From assembly GCF_945859685.1 (NCBI RefSeq), contig NC_079149.1, positions 126,506,065 through 126,570,064 of the forward strand: a DNA stretch of 64,000 bases. Reading direction: 5' to 3'. Source of the stretch: Eupeodes corollae. Taxonomy: Eukaryota > Arthropoda > Insecta > Diptera > Syrphidae. Of this stretch, positions 32,670 to 44,079 are shown piece after piece. Both the position numbers and the translations under genes were made by a program. Numbering within the stretch: position 1 is the first letter of the stretch; each line of letters opens with the position of its first letter. The notes under the pieces are model-generated. The model saw nothing but the letters and a program-made list of their open reading frames with translations, was not told where the DNA came from and did no database searches.

Positions 32670-34905
32670 CAATAAGTTACTTCTTATCTATAGATCGATA
32701 GTTTGACTACCTACGCAATACACCTTAGAAGCTATATAAACGCATAAAACCAAAAATATCCATTTTCGATAAGATCTTTATTTCAGAATATCAACAAGAT
32801 CTAAGAAGCTATTTATTAAAGAAACACATTTTACGCTTCTGTGTAAATATTTCTAGATAAAATCGATCTTATTTATTTGTCACCAAATAGCTACGCATAA
32901 AACAAACAGAACCACTTAAAATTTTAAAAGTCATATAAGTTCGAGAGAGTATTTAATGATATTTTGATGTTATTATTACATACTTTATTATATCGCACTC
33001 TTTCATCCTACATGTTTTCATTTGACATCAACTTGACATTTAAAGAGTCAAACTGAAACTGTGTTGTTGGGACAGTTTGTAATTCTGTTTAATTTCATTC
33101 ATAAAAAATGACAGTAAAATCTTTTGACACATTAAGGCTGACCTTGTACTTTGTTTAAAAGCATTTTATATTTTATTATAGTTAAATTAAATGAGAATGT
33201 GGCTTTTGACGTGATATGTGCCTATGACTTAGGACTTATATCTCAAGTAAATAATCTTACAAAACATTTTTTAATTGCTTGCAGATGTTTTGTTTGTTTT
33301 TCATTTAATTATCTCATTCATAAGAAGGTACATTCAAATTTATGTCTTACCCTAGGGAGAAGAGAAAAAAAAACAGAATTATATGTTTTTTCCAACAAAT
33401 CATAAAACTTAGTTTTATGAGGCCATTTAACTTTTCTCGGCATTGGTCCATGAGCAGCAAGTAAGCAGAATGAAATTCTAGACGCATACCACAAGATGTA
33501 TGCGATATCACACAAAATTGCTTCAACCTGCAACTGATGCGATTCACAGCACACCACAAAAAGATTCAAACAAGAAAAAATGTTTTCTAATAAAATTAAA
33601 AACAAAAATTACACAAAAACTAGAAGGAACATCTCCATCGACACACTCGGCATGTGGAGGAAATGTTCCTCCTATCATCACTTTATGATGGGGCATGGCG
33701 CGCATACCCTTTTCATATGAGATTAAAATACAAAAGAACAAAAGACAGCAAAAATAAATACAAAAATGTTAGATTAAACTTTATCGAAAGGGAAGCAATG
33801 CGGAAGGCGAATGACTTGCCTTCGACGTTGGTTTATTAATTTGGTTTATTTTTCTTTAAAAAAAGCTGATTGTGATTAAGTGACGGGTTTCCATTTTTTT
33901 TGAGGGTATGTCTACATCTGTGCATTGGTCCTTTCCTTTTGTTTTATTTGTTCAAATGCATAAAGCCATTAGCCAGTGAGGTGTATGTTAGGAGGATGTT
34001 TATTGATTATAAATTCAAAGCACAGAAAGAATAACGACAAATGTGTTTTTTGGAGGTTTATGACCTTTTCGATTAAATTTTGACAGACAAAAGTGTAGAC
34101 CCACCCAAATGACACTTTCATTATATTTTAAATTTAATTTATCTCTTTCCTTTTTTGCTTCATTATTAAAATTAAAATAAAACTTCTAACCGCATCAAAA
34201 TAAATATAATGCTAATTGAATTCATTAGTAAATTAATTCAGGAAATGCTTTGATCATTAGTTAAAGCATTCGCACATCAAAAATCCGGTTGTGATGTCTT
34301 TCTTGTTGTCAAAAGAAAGATATTTCGAAATTTTGCGATTCTGTTCCCACACTACGTCATCTAACGGTGGCAAAAATATTCTTGACTTTTGAAAAGGCAA
34401 TGAAAAAAAAGACAAGTCAACTGTAACTCACAGTGTGTGGTGATGCTAAATACCGCCATCATTGCCGGCCGCCTCAAAGTTACACACAAAAGAAAAGAAA
34501 AATAGTGAAGGCACATTTAATTAACACATGCTTTGCTGGAGTCAGATTTTATTATTGGATGGCTTGGCTTGGCTTTGGTAGTTAGGTTAAGTTAGTTCAG
34601 GGTAAGAAATAAATCATCAGTGACTATGGGTCCACAATAATATGTTTGATGTGATGTGAAGAATAATTATGTACTATTGTTTTGTGCAGAAAATTAAAAT
34701 GAATGAATAGAAAACACTTTGAGAAAGAGCAAGCAGTCAGTTTTGTCCCATGAATTACCATTTGCGAGTTTAAGATTTGAGAAAAAATAATGAAAGTGTT
34801 TAATGAGTTTGTTTTTGTTTTGCTTATGCAAAAATTATGTGATAGCAAAAAGTAGTTTAACAGTTTTTAAGAATCAGAAAAGTTCATCGAGTAGGGTAGA
34901 ATTGC
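32670..34905. other. Intron segment, no gene seen
   Basis: AT-rich. A somewhat GC-richer stretch near 33480-33720 contains CGACACACTCGGCATGTGG and GGGGCATGGCGCGCATACC, possibly regulatory. No coding evidence. Confidence 0.5.
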
Positions 34906-34919
34906 ATTTTTTCCTTAAA

Positions 34920-35755
34920 GGGCGCCCAACGTGGGACTGTGAAAAGGCTTAAAACATGAAGTAAAAGTTGAATAGTGCGATTCGACCGCATTTTGTCCTT
35001 AAATGGCGCCCAACGTGGGACTGTGAATAGGCTTAAAACATGAAGTAAAAGTTAAAAAGTTCATCAAGGAGAGTAGAATTGCATTTTTTCCTTAAATGGC
35101 GCCCAACGTGGGACTGTGAATAGGCTTAAAACATGAAGTAAAAGTTAAAAAGTTCATCAAGAAGGGTAGAATTGCATTTTTTTTCTTAAGTGGCGCCCAA
35201 CGAGGGACTTCGAATAGGTTAAAGTATGAAGTAAAAGTTGAATACTTATAATTTGAAGGTCTTTCATTTATCGATAGTAGCTTAAGAATATTATTATTTT
35301 ATTTTCTTGAGGTTGACAAAAGAGCAATATGTAGTTAGAAAATGTATAATTGGGAAAATTGAAAGTAATAAATAAATTTCTTTAATGAGTTTGTTATGTA
35401 TGATGAAAAAAATAATGATTTAAATGTACTTTGTTTTTTTTTTGAAGCAAAAAACGCCCTCAATAAGGGTCGCATTTTTTCTTTAAATGGCGCCCAACGT
35501 TGGACTGTGAATAGGTTTAAATCATGAAGTAAAAGTTGAATAGCTACAGTTTTAAGGTTTTAAATTTATCGATAGAAGTTCAAGAATATTATTTTGTTTT
35601 CTTAAGGCCAAAAAACAACAATGTGTATTTAGAAAATTGGGAAAATTGAAAGCTGAAACAATAATGATCTTTGTATACAGGGTTTAAGAAGCAAAATCCG
35701 TCATCAATAATGGTGGAATATTATTTTTTTCCTTAAATGGCGCCCAATGTGGGAC
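34920..35755 (+). repeat. Primer-binding-site-like tandem array, cluster II (6 copies)
   Basis: TGGCGCCCAACGTGGGAC (or one to three changes) begins at 34920, 35004, 35097, 35191, 35488 and 35738. The first four units are 84-94 bp apart and share CTGTGAATAGGCTTAAAACA, then TGAAGTAAAAGTT, with GTAGAATTGCATTTTTTCC before the motif in most of them. The last two are more widely spaced but keep the same flanks. Orientation is opposite to the other three clusters. Confidence 0.85.
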
Positions 35756-35759
35756 TGCG

Positions 35760-37005
35760 AATATGTTTAAAACATATAGAAAGAGGTGAATAGTTAATAT
35801 TTTTTGAGGTTTAGAGTTTATCAATGGTAGTTTAGAAATATTATTAAACGATTTTGAGGTTGGAAAAACAACATTAGTTATATAAAAAGTAGAATTGTAA
35901 AAATTGAGAAAGTGAAAGTGTCAAGATTCTCATGTAAAAAGATGTGACTTTATAAAAATAAAAACAAAACAAAACAAAACAAACATTAGAAATCTTTTCC
36001 TCAAAGACCTCCTTAGTACGGAAAATGAGAGATGAGGTTTTATTTCTCATAATGATACATAGAGACACACATTTTTCAGTGTTCTTTTCCATTAATGATT
36101 ACGTGTTATGTTTGAGTTGCCACCAATTTGTGGAAGCAATAAATTCAGTCCTTTGCGCTAAACAAAAACAATAAACATAAAAACCAACTGAATGTGGGTT
36201 TTATAGTGCGATAGAAAAGCTTCAGATCAGCAAAAACATAAACGAAGAAGAAGCCATTGCACCCACGGGAGTATCATACCATTTATAAAAAATATCAAGC
36301 TCTTTTCATTGTAACTATGATGATGTGTCTAATATCATAGCTCTGTTCTTTTTTTCCCTTTTTTGTTCTACTCGTATATACAGTTTCTATGTAATTAAAA
36401 GTCATGACAATTTGAACGTGACACACATCAGTAATGTGTCAATGCAACAATTGCAACAAAAGATAGAAAAAAAAAACAAAAACAAAACACAAGGAATGTG
36501 TCCATGTCCAATAAAATCCATGTCCAATGTGAACACATCATTGGAGCGAGTATCATAGTGGTTTATCAAAATTTCTTGGATTGAATCTTAATTGATCGGA
36601 TTGTTGGGTGAATCGATTTGTGTTGTTGTATATGGATACATATGTGGCTAGACAACAAACGCACCGGAAGCATGTCATGAGAAATGATAAGTTTTGAACA
36701 GTTAGGTGGCAGATTGGAATGCAATTTACTGAATATGGTGACTTGATGGACAGATTAGAAAACGGATGGAAAAAAGATGCAAGAGAAAACAAAAAGATGA
36801 GAAAACGGAAAAAATGGATTTTATAGCGGAATATATTAATTAACGCACTTTAATTTTTAACTTTTTTTTATCTGATAGGAAATTTAGTGAAATCTTTTGG
36901 CTTTTCACATTTGGTTTTAATTATCTTATGGCAATTGAATGCTTCTAACATTTCTTTTTGTTAAAAAAAATTCAATTTGAAGTAGAAATAGAGAAAAAAA
37001 TAGAA
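35760..37005. other. Intron segment, no gene seen
   Basis: AT-rich, with an (AAAAC)n tract near 35960. No protein motif, RNA gene or array. Confidence 0.5.
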
Positions 37006-37011
37006 AAAGTC

Positions 37012-37472
37012 TCACATTGGGCGCCATTTTGAAGAATCATGAAAGATTTTTCTCATGTGTCTCATACATTTTGCCAATCTACATATCAAGTCTGGGTAAA
37101 TTATTGCTGCACATAAAACTAATATAGCAAACAAAAAACTAAAAAGGAAAGCTTCACATTGGGCGCCAAATATCTGGTCCATCTTAAATTATATTAATTT
37201 TAACGTTTTTCACCAATTTGGGTACCAGTTGTAGTGGATTTTCTGCTTCACAACTTTTAAGTGGAACAGTTATGAAGCTATAAGACCTTAGGATGAATGA
37301 GTAAAATTGCTCTATGTTGGGCGCCATTTTTTATTTTGTGTCAATGACTTTCTCGAAATAAATCAGCAGCATTGTTGTTTTTTGTTTTGAAGAAGTGAAC
37401 TTGAAAAAAACACAGCCCATCTACGTGTACAGAACATTAACTTATAGTTTCACGGTTCCACGTCGGGCGCCA
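37012..37472 (-). repeat. Primer-binding-site-like cluster III (4 copies)
   Basis: TCACATTGGGCGCCA at 37012 and 37154, CTATGTTGGGCGCCA at 37312 and CCACGTCGGGCGCCA at 37458, spaced 142-158 bp. Flanks are more diverged than in cluster I; the last is followed by AGTTAACGTTTTCTTTTGTT, resembling the final unit of cluster I (AGTTAAAAAATG). Confidence 0.75.
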
Positions 37473-37479
37473 GTTAACG

Positions 37480-39750
37480 TTTTCTTTTGTTTTAACTTAA
37501 AAAACAATGTTCAAAATTAAAATAATTGGCTGCTAACGTTTGAAAATATATGTAAATTCATCAATATAAGGCAATAAACACTTGACTTAATTTATTCTCC
37601 TCGAAAATCGAAATGTTTCGAGATCATTTCAATTGCTTTTTGATGTTTTTGTGATCCTTTTTCTTTTATGTTTACGTAGTGTTATGTCATGTAAATCCAC
37701 CCTGATTTTTGACTTTAAAGTCTAACTGCGGCATATTCTTTGAGTGAAGACCTCACGATCCACTTGAAAACCACTTGAAAAACCAGGACTTGCTTCTTTA
37801 CAGGAATGTTGACAGAAATACAATAATAAACCAAACCCCTTTCGATTGGAATGAATATAGATAGACAAAGTAATCTATCTTTTAACCACATACGTACATT
37901 CTCTTATATTTTTATTTTGTTGGCGCATTCCGTTTAGTTAGTTATTGTTTGACGGAAACAGAAACATTAACAACAACAGTTCGTTCGTCGCCATGCCATC
38001 ACTCCAGCACAGGCCGTTGCACAGTGCAATGCGCATGGAATACAAAACGATCAAATAACCATGTGTGGACGTTTTTAATGTCTCGTCTTTTAACCTAAAC
38101 CTGGTGGTTTAAGCATAACACATTGGAGGAAGCATTACAAGAAAAAATAATACAACAAAATGAAATCTTACGACGACCGACGTAGAAACTAAGAAAACGA
38201 CAAAGTCAAAGACTACGATGATCAAACAAGCGACGACGACGGGAGTTATTACGTAAACACCAAAGACCATCAGAGTTAGGAGTGGTTTTCTACCTTTATT
38301 CGTATGAAATGGACACGTACTGATTTTCAAACCGAACAACGAAGAAAATCTAACGAAATAGCGAAGCAAGAAAAAAAAGCAATGAAAAGAAAAAGATGAG
38401 GAAATATCCATCCCACATTCCACAGTTTTCTGCAAGTACAAGATCCGCGGTCTTTCAAACCAGATCACCTTCCAAGGATGCCGAAGTTGATGCTGAAGCT
38501 GAATCCCAATATAATACACCACCACGTCATTATCAAGAAAAACTGGTCACGATCCATCGATTAGGCACACAGCACAGTACTAAATAATCCATATATACAG
38601 AAAGGAAAAAGCGAAGCAACATTACGGATTGTTGATGCAACACTTCTGCAAAGAGATTGCAAAACTTACATAAACGAGATAGATTTTTAAGTGCAAAATT
38701 GCCCAAGGGTCAACAGGATGGGCCTCTAGTATACACACATTTTATGAAAGCCTCATTCTTCCCCCAAGAAAGAACTACTGATCAAATTAGTCATAAAATG
38801 GATGCAAGGAAATTCCATGCCAATATGCCAAAGGCTTAATTTAATGTTGCCAAAACCAAAGCAACAAAACGAAAAAACAGAAGAATTCATATTTTTATTT
38901 CTTCATTAAATTGATCCATATAAGAAAGATGAAGAAGAGGGACCATAATGTAAGAAAACTGATGGCGGAAGCCAAACACATGGTGTGTCTTGCTGCGTGG
39001 GAATATGGCCAGCATCCTGTTGAAATAAAAGACTGACAAAAAAAAACTAAAACGAAAATGTGAACAACATGAACATGTTTTCGGATCAAGTTTTTCCTTT
39101 TAAGAAAATTTTATATCAAAAGAGGTTTATCCCTTCTTTGTTTTTGTTTTTCCTACATAAAACTTGTTGATGACAATTTCCGGAAGGATGCTTTAGTTTA
39201 GCTTATATACTCGATAAAAGGAAAGTGCATTCACAGATGTGTGGACTTTGATCTAGAAATAGCTATACCTTCGTTTCGATATTAAAAAAATATGTGTTTA
39301 CACATCTTGTAAACTTGCACCATGAGATTATAAATTTTATGTTCTAGAAAAAATGTATATATGGCTCTGTTGTGGTTGGTATGGTTGCGTATAACATGCC
39401 ATGGGATTATTTGAAGCTATAGAATGTCATCTGTCATATATCTGTCATGTGTGGTTTATATGAGAATTTGTTTCTATTCATTTTTTCTTTCTTTAAAAAT
39501 TCATAGAAATACTTTGTGTGAATTTAAGGGAGGAACAAATTATGCAATGTTGTTAATTGATTTGAAATGATGATGTATTGAAAAAAAATGTATTTGACAG
39601 AAAAACTGTAGCAACTGTCATCTGTCACATTTGAACTAATTTTTACATTATCATCAGTATTTTAAAATTATTCACTTGATTCTAAGCTGCAAACATATGT
39701 CGTGATATATTTTTAATGATACAATAAGAAGTTCGGATAAATAAGCAAAA
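37480..39750. other. Intron segment, no gene seen
   Basis: A GC-richer patch lies at 37960-38040 (TCGTCGCCATGCCATCACTC). Open frames near 38100-38530 have hydrophobic, biased composition and no recognisable motif, so I do not call them. Confidence 0.45.
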
Positions 39751-39755
39751 GTATT

Positions 39756-39926
39756 CCACGTTGGGCGCCATGTTTTATATGTTGGGTCTCTTTTTTAGAT
39801 TAATGAAATAGTAGTTGAAACATTTTCCATTTTTCGTTTTAAAAAAGAATTGGAATACGAATACAATCAACAAAATTCTGTGTATACGTGGCACGGAAAT
39901 TAAACAAGGGTTCCAAATAGGGTGCC
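39756..39926 (-). repeat. Primer-binding-site-like cluster IV (2 copies)
   Basis: CCACGTTGGGCGCCA at 39756-39770 and a decayed CCAAATAGGGTGCCA at 39912-39926. The second is followed by AGTTAATCTTTTTTTTTAAG, like the last units of clusters I and III. Confidence 0.65.
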
Positions 39927-39934
39927 AGTTAATC

Positions 39935-41470
39935 TTTTTTTTTAAGTGACATCTTGAGTAGTTTCAAAATTGAAATAATGAGTTGCAAATATTCGAAAAT
40001 GTAGAACATTTATCTATAAATTAGGCTAATTCACTTTACTTCACTTGCTCTCCCCCAAAAGTTTTTTGTACTTTTTCAAAATGTTCGCAAATCGTTGTGT
40101 TATGTTAATCCACTCTGAATTGTTACTTTTATTGTATTTATTACTGTCGGATTGACTTAAAAAACTAGGACTTGTCTCTACTTAACTTGAATAAATAATT
40201 TCTCTTAATTTATAAACGTTAAGCCCTAAGCTTTGAAGAAATGTCAAAATTGGGCGTAGGAGGTGTTCACATTTGGCTTTTTTTTTGGGTTATTTAATTT
40301 GAAGTCTCATAATTGTATGTTTTTCTCACTTGATAATTATAAATAATTAAGAAGACATTTATAGATTTACAAGCAATGAGTTTACAATGTGTCAAAATAA
40401 ATTATCCCATAAGAGTTTAGTGTAAACACAGCCTTAAGACTTGAAGTGAATAATACAATCTCTCTCAAAAGTAGCTTTTTGTTGACAAACCAGACAAAAC
40501 TTGGAATTTTGTAAAGTATTTTTCCTCCTTTTTATTTGCACATGTTAAACCATGACTTTGAGAAACTATTGAGAGTTTCAAGTCAAACATTTATTGCTGC
40601 TCTCTCCTCGTTGTCTCATTTTCTATTTCTTACAGATTTGGGAAATTCTCTTAAAAATTCTTTTTCAAAATGAAATCGTATCAAATAACTTCCCAAAAAA
40701 ACCCAATTTCCAGTTTCTTCTTTTTCCTTAATATCTCTCATAAAAAGCCTTCAAAATTTTTCTTAAATGATCTTCTAATCCTCTATCCGAATCTCTTCTC
40801 TGCTCCTCTGCAATCTTTAATTTTTCAACGCAAATACAATCCAAAAAACACAATTTAAACAATTCAGGCCTAACAACTGTCACCTGTGGCACTCCATATA
40901 TTTTGTAACAGAACACGAAATACTTCACAACTCGAATCGAGATATCTTCAAATGTTTCTTCGCACGATATTCACATTGCAACATGTCACATTCATATGCT
41001 CTATACAGACTCTGAGTGCAATACTTTGAAGACATCTCTATCTAACTATCCATATCTTCATATCTATGCTACTAAAAATCGCTTAACTGAAACAGAAATC
41101 ACACATAAAAACCTGCTCCAAAAATCTAGGTGCGCCCTCTTTCAATTATAAATTAAATTAAAAAAAGGAGATATAGATACATTTGTACAGTATATATCAC
41201 TTACACATAAAATTTATATATTTACAAAAATAATATCAAATATCTATTGCATCCATACATAACATGAATTATACGACTTCTTCAATTACGTCTGCTTATA
41301 TTTTGCTTATTCTTAAGAAATTCTCCCATAACCATCATCCACAGAGCACAAAAGTATGACCAGGTAAAATAAATCCGCAAATTTTTCATTCCAGCTCGTC
41401 GTCGTTTTGTTGTCAGGTTTTTTCAAGCCCCAGCACTAGCAGCAGCTGTATTGCCACTCGTAATCGTACT
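39935..41470. other. Intron segment, no gene seen
   Basis: AT-rich with no recognised motif. It ends at a GC-richer patch beginning near 41390. Confidence 0.5.
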
Positions 41471-41475
41471 CGTAC

Positions 41476-41610
41476 CTGTATCAATAAAAATTTGTCTGAG
41501 TCCAAAGCAAGCGCAGCGCAATGCGAGGCTTCACCTGCACAGTTAATTCTTCCATCATCACGGGCTGTACGGGCTCTATGGCCGGCTAAAGTGTATTCAT
41601 GTTCAGACAT
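41476..41610 (-). CDS. Candidate alternative first exon of Traf4
   Basis: A 135-nt open frame on the Traf4 strand starts at ATG (41610), reads MSEHEYTLAGHRARTARDDG and ends DSDKFLLIQ at a CAG|GTACGAGT donor in phase 0, matching the phase of Traf4 exon 2. It sits in one of the few GC-richer patches of the intron. The encoded 45 residues match nothing I know, and the ATG context is weak. An alternative Traf4 N terminus is possible but unproven. Confidence 0.25.
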
Positions 41611-41714
41611 GAACAGAAATGCTAAAAGCCAACATCAGCCAGCTTCAACTTCAAGTCAAGCTAAGCTAAGCAATACTCACTATCCAGCTCAAGCAAGTTC
41701 AAAATGAATCGTAT

Positions 41715-43750
41715 AAATTCCCACAATCCAGCTTAATAAAAGATACAAATAACGAAAAGTATATATAACCTCTACGAGCTGTGTATCTTTTACCCCTTAG
41801 TCACTTGCGCGAAAGATACTTTGGGTCTATAGCTGCGTATCTATAGACGTTTCTAGCTTAGCTTAGCTATAGATACGAATAAGAGTGTCGAGAGTACCTG
41901 TGCTATGGCAATCTGGGTAAAGAGTTTCTCAGGCCAAAAAGTAAAGTACATTCATATAGTCAACTTTTCAACTATGGATATGGAGGGTTATACTAGATAT
42001 AACTGCTTTACGTGCTGGCTTGCAGCAGAAGCAGATGCCGGTTTTTTATTATTTGTATCTTTGTATCTTTTTTTTGTTGTTGTTCAAAATATCTCCTTTT
42101 CTGTGCTGTGCAAACTAAAGACCGAACGAGTTCAGAATCATAATAATCGACGACAACGACGATGATGAAGACCAAAAAGAAATACAAAACCCAAACAGCC
42201 TTGCCTCACCTTGCTCTTTGACTGACTGTGTATTCATAGCGTTCGCAGCGTGCAAATGAGGTAAAGATACAACAACAACAACAGCAACAACTTATGTACA
42301 AAAGAGACAAATACCTGTAATCAGCTGCTGAACTAAATATGGCCAAAACAGGTCGCGTATAGCTCTGAAGAAAGACTGAAGAAAGAGTGTACCCTACGTT
42401 ATGTGAAGATCTTTAGGCTTTATTATTTTCCATGAGAGTATCTTTTCAATAAAGAAAACATCAGCTGTTCGATTGTGTATTTCATCATTTTCAATCAAAT
42501 AAAAGATACATAGGATTTTTCGACTGATGAGTAATAGATAATTTCAAGCTGAGTTTTGGTTTTAAATTTGGGCTACTTTATGTTCCACCCACCTGATTAA
42601 ATATTTACACAAAACGAATTGTCTGACACTTCTCAAACAACAGTAAAAGAATGTCACATATTTGAATAGGTCTCAGGTAGAATTTCCCCTTGGAATAAAG
42701 AAATTCCAATGGAAAACCAATAGGTACCGGTATTAGGCCAATACTTTTTTGTTTATGGAAATAATCTTCAAACAAACACAAAAAGAAACGGATAAGGATT
42801 TGCAGAAATGAAAGATGTTCCCTATAAAAATTGGTGTGGGAATTTATTGGGATTTATTAAATTCTTTGTGTTCTTTATTTGATTTTGGCAAAAAGGAACA
42901 AAAAAAAAGAACAAAAATTCAAATTCAAATTTCACACGATAAAGATGAAGAAATAACAAATAACAATGAATGAATGAGGATAAAGATGATTTGGGGTTTA
43001 GCTTATTTTTTTTTTGAGCTGCTTGAAATTGAAATAGTTTCTTTTGTTGGATTTTTTTGTTTTGCTGTCATTTCGAACTTAAATGCTAATTATTCTGAAG
43101 AAGGGAGTTTTGGTAGGTAACTTTATTTAACTAAGTAAAGTGTAAAGACTTTTTATTTTTGACATGAACATGTTAAGTGATAATGCTAACCATGAGTTCA
43201 ATTTTATATGCGTGATGGAATGGAATGGCTTGAAATGTGCGTGTGTAAGTTCTTGGAAGGTTTAAACGATCGATCTAATAAGAGTGTTTAGTTAAGTAGG
43301 TTTTTCAATTTGAAAGTTTTTAATTGTATTCTATATTTCCATGGGAACTAGGGTAAGTATACGATGGAAATAAGTGCACTCTGTAATTTTTGTTTGATGA
43401 CGTGAGGGAAATCTTTCATAGAAGACCTCACAATCGTATGTCCCTAACAATAAAATGAGGGATAGAGCTTGATATTAATTATCGAGTTTTAAGAGAGAGT
43501 GTAAGGTCTTGAAACACTGACGAGATGTCAATTTTAGAAAAGAAATACAAAATTGAAAAACTTCAGACGTCAGCGCCATTTGTTTTTGGAAAGCGAATAA
43601 CTTTAGGGTCCGTTTCAATTTAGTATTTCAATGGCTCCATTCAGCCATCAAAAATAAAAAAGTGGGCTTAAAATGAAGATCGAGAAAAGCGAAACTTTAT
43701 CCCTACAAATATCTCCATTCAACAAAAAGTTGAGCATAGAATTTTTCTAC
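41715..43750. other. Intron segment, no gene seen
   Basis: Mixed composition, with a CAACAACAACAG repeat near 42270. At 43631-43648 ATGGCTCCATTCAGCCAT forms a short hairpin just before the MITE, whose ends also read ATGGCT. Confidence 0.45.
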
Positions 43751-43756
43751 AATTTT

Positions 43757-44070
43757 ATGGCTAAATCACAAACACGCTTCAACTTCGGCTTCGTCTGCGT
43801 TACAGTGGGCCTGCTTCGAGGTTGCTTTGAATGACATTTCTATTATTTCATCCCTCCAAAGAGCTAATATTTTATTTGCTGACATTTTTTTACAGCTGTT
43901 CAGCTGTCAGACAAACCTAATGTTTAGATAATTGAACTAGAGCTTCCGTCTGGAGTCACATTACGCTCTTTGTCTTACGTTTGTCAAACGAAACGTGAAT
44001 TGAATTCCTATGCCTGAACTCGTAAACGTCAGATGAAGCCGAAGCTAAAGCGTGTTTGTGATTCAGCCAT
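43757..44070. mobile_element. MITE-like element with ~45-bp inverted ends
   Basis: The left end ATGGCTAAATCACAAACACG, continuing CTTCAACTTCGGCTTCGTCTG, pairs with the right end, reverse-complemented, ATGGCTGAATCACAAACACG, continuing CTTTAGCTTCGGCTTCATCTG. The total is 314 bp with no coding content; the interior has ACAGCTGTTCAGCTGTCAG. Superfamily unknown; flanking duplication unclear. Confidence 0.75.
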
Positions 44071-44079
44071 TTATCTCTG

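Noticed and set aside
27684..35755. CRISPR-like array of short direct repeats
   Set aside because: The DNA is clearly animal, the conserved units are not 25-40 bp with unique spacers, spacing is 84-297 bp and similarity extends through the spacers.
38109..38525. 138-residue minus-strand open frame
   Set aside because: Biased hydrophobic composition (long Val/Phe runs) from a Thr/Asp-codon-like repeat on the other strand, no motif, inside the Traf4 intron with no splice logic.
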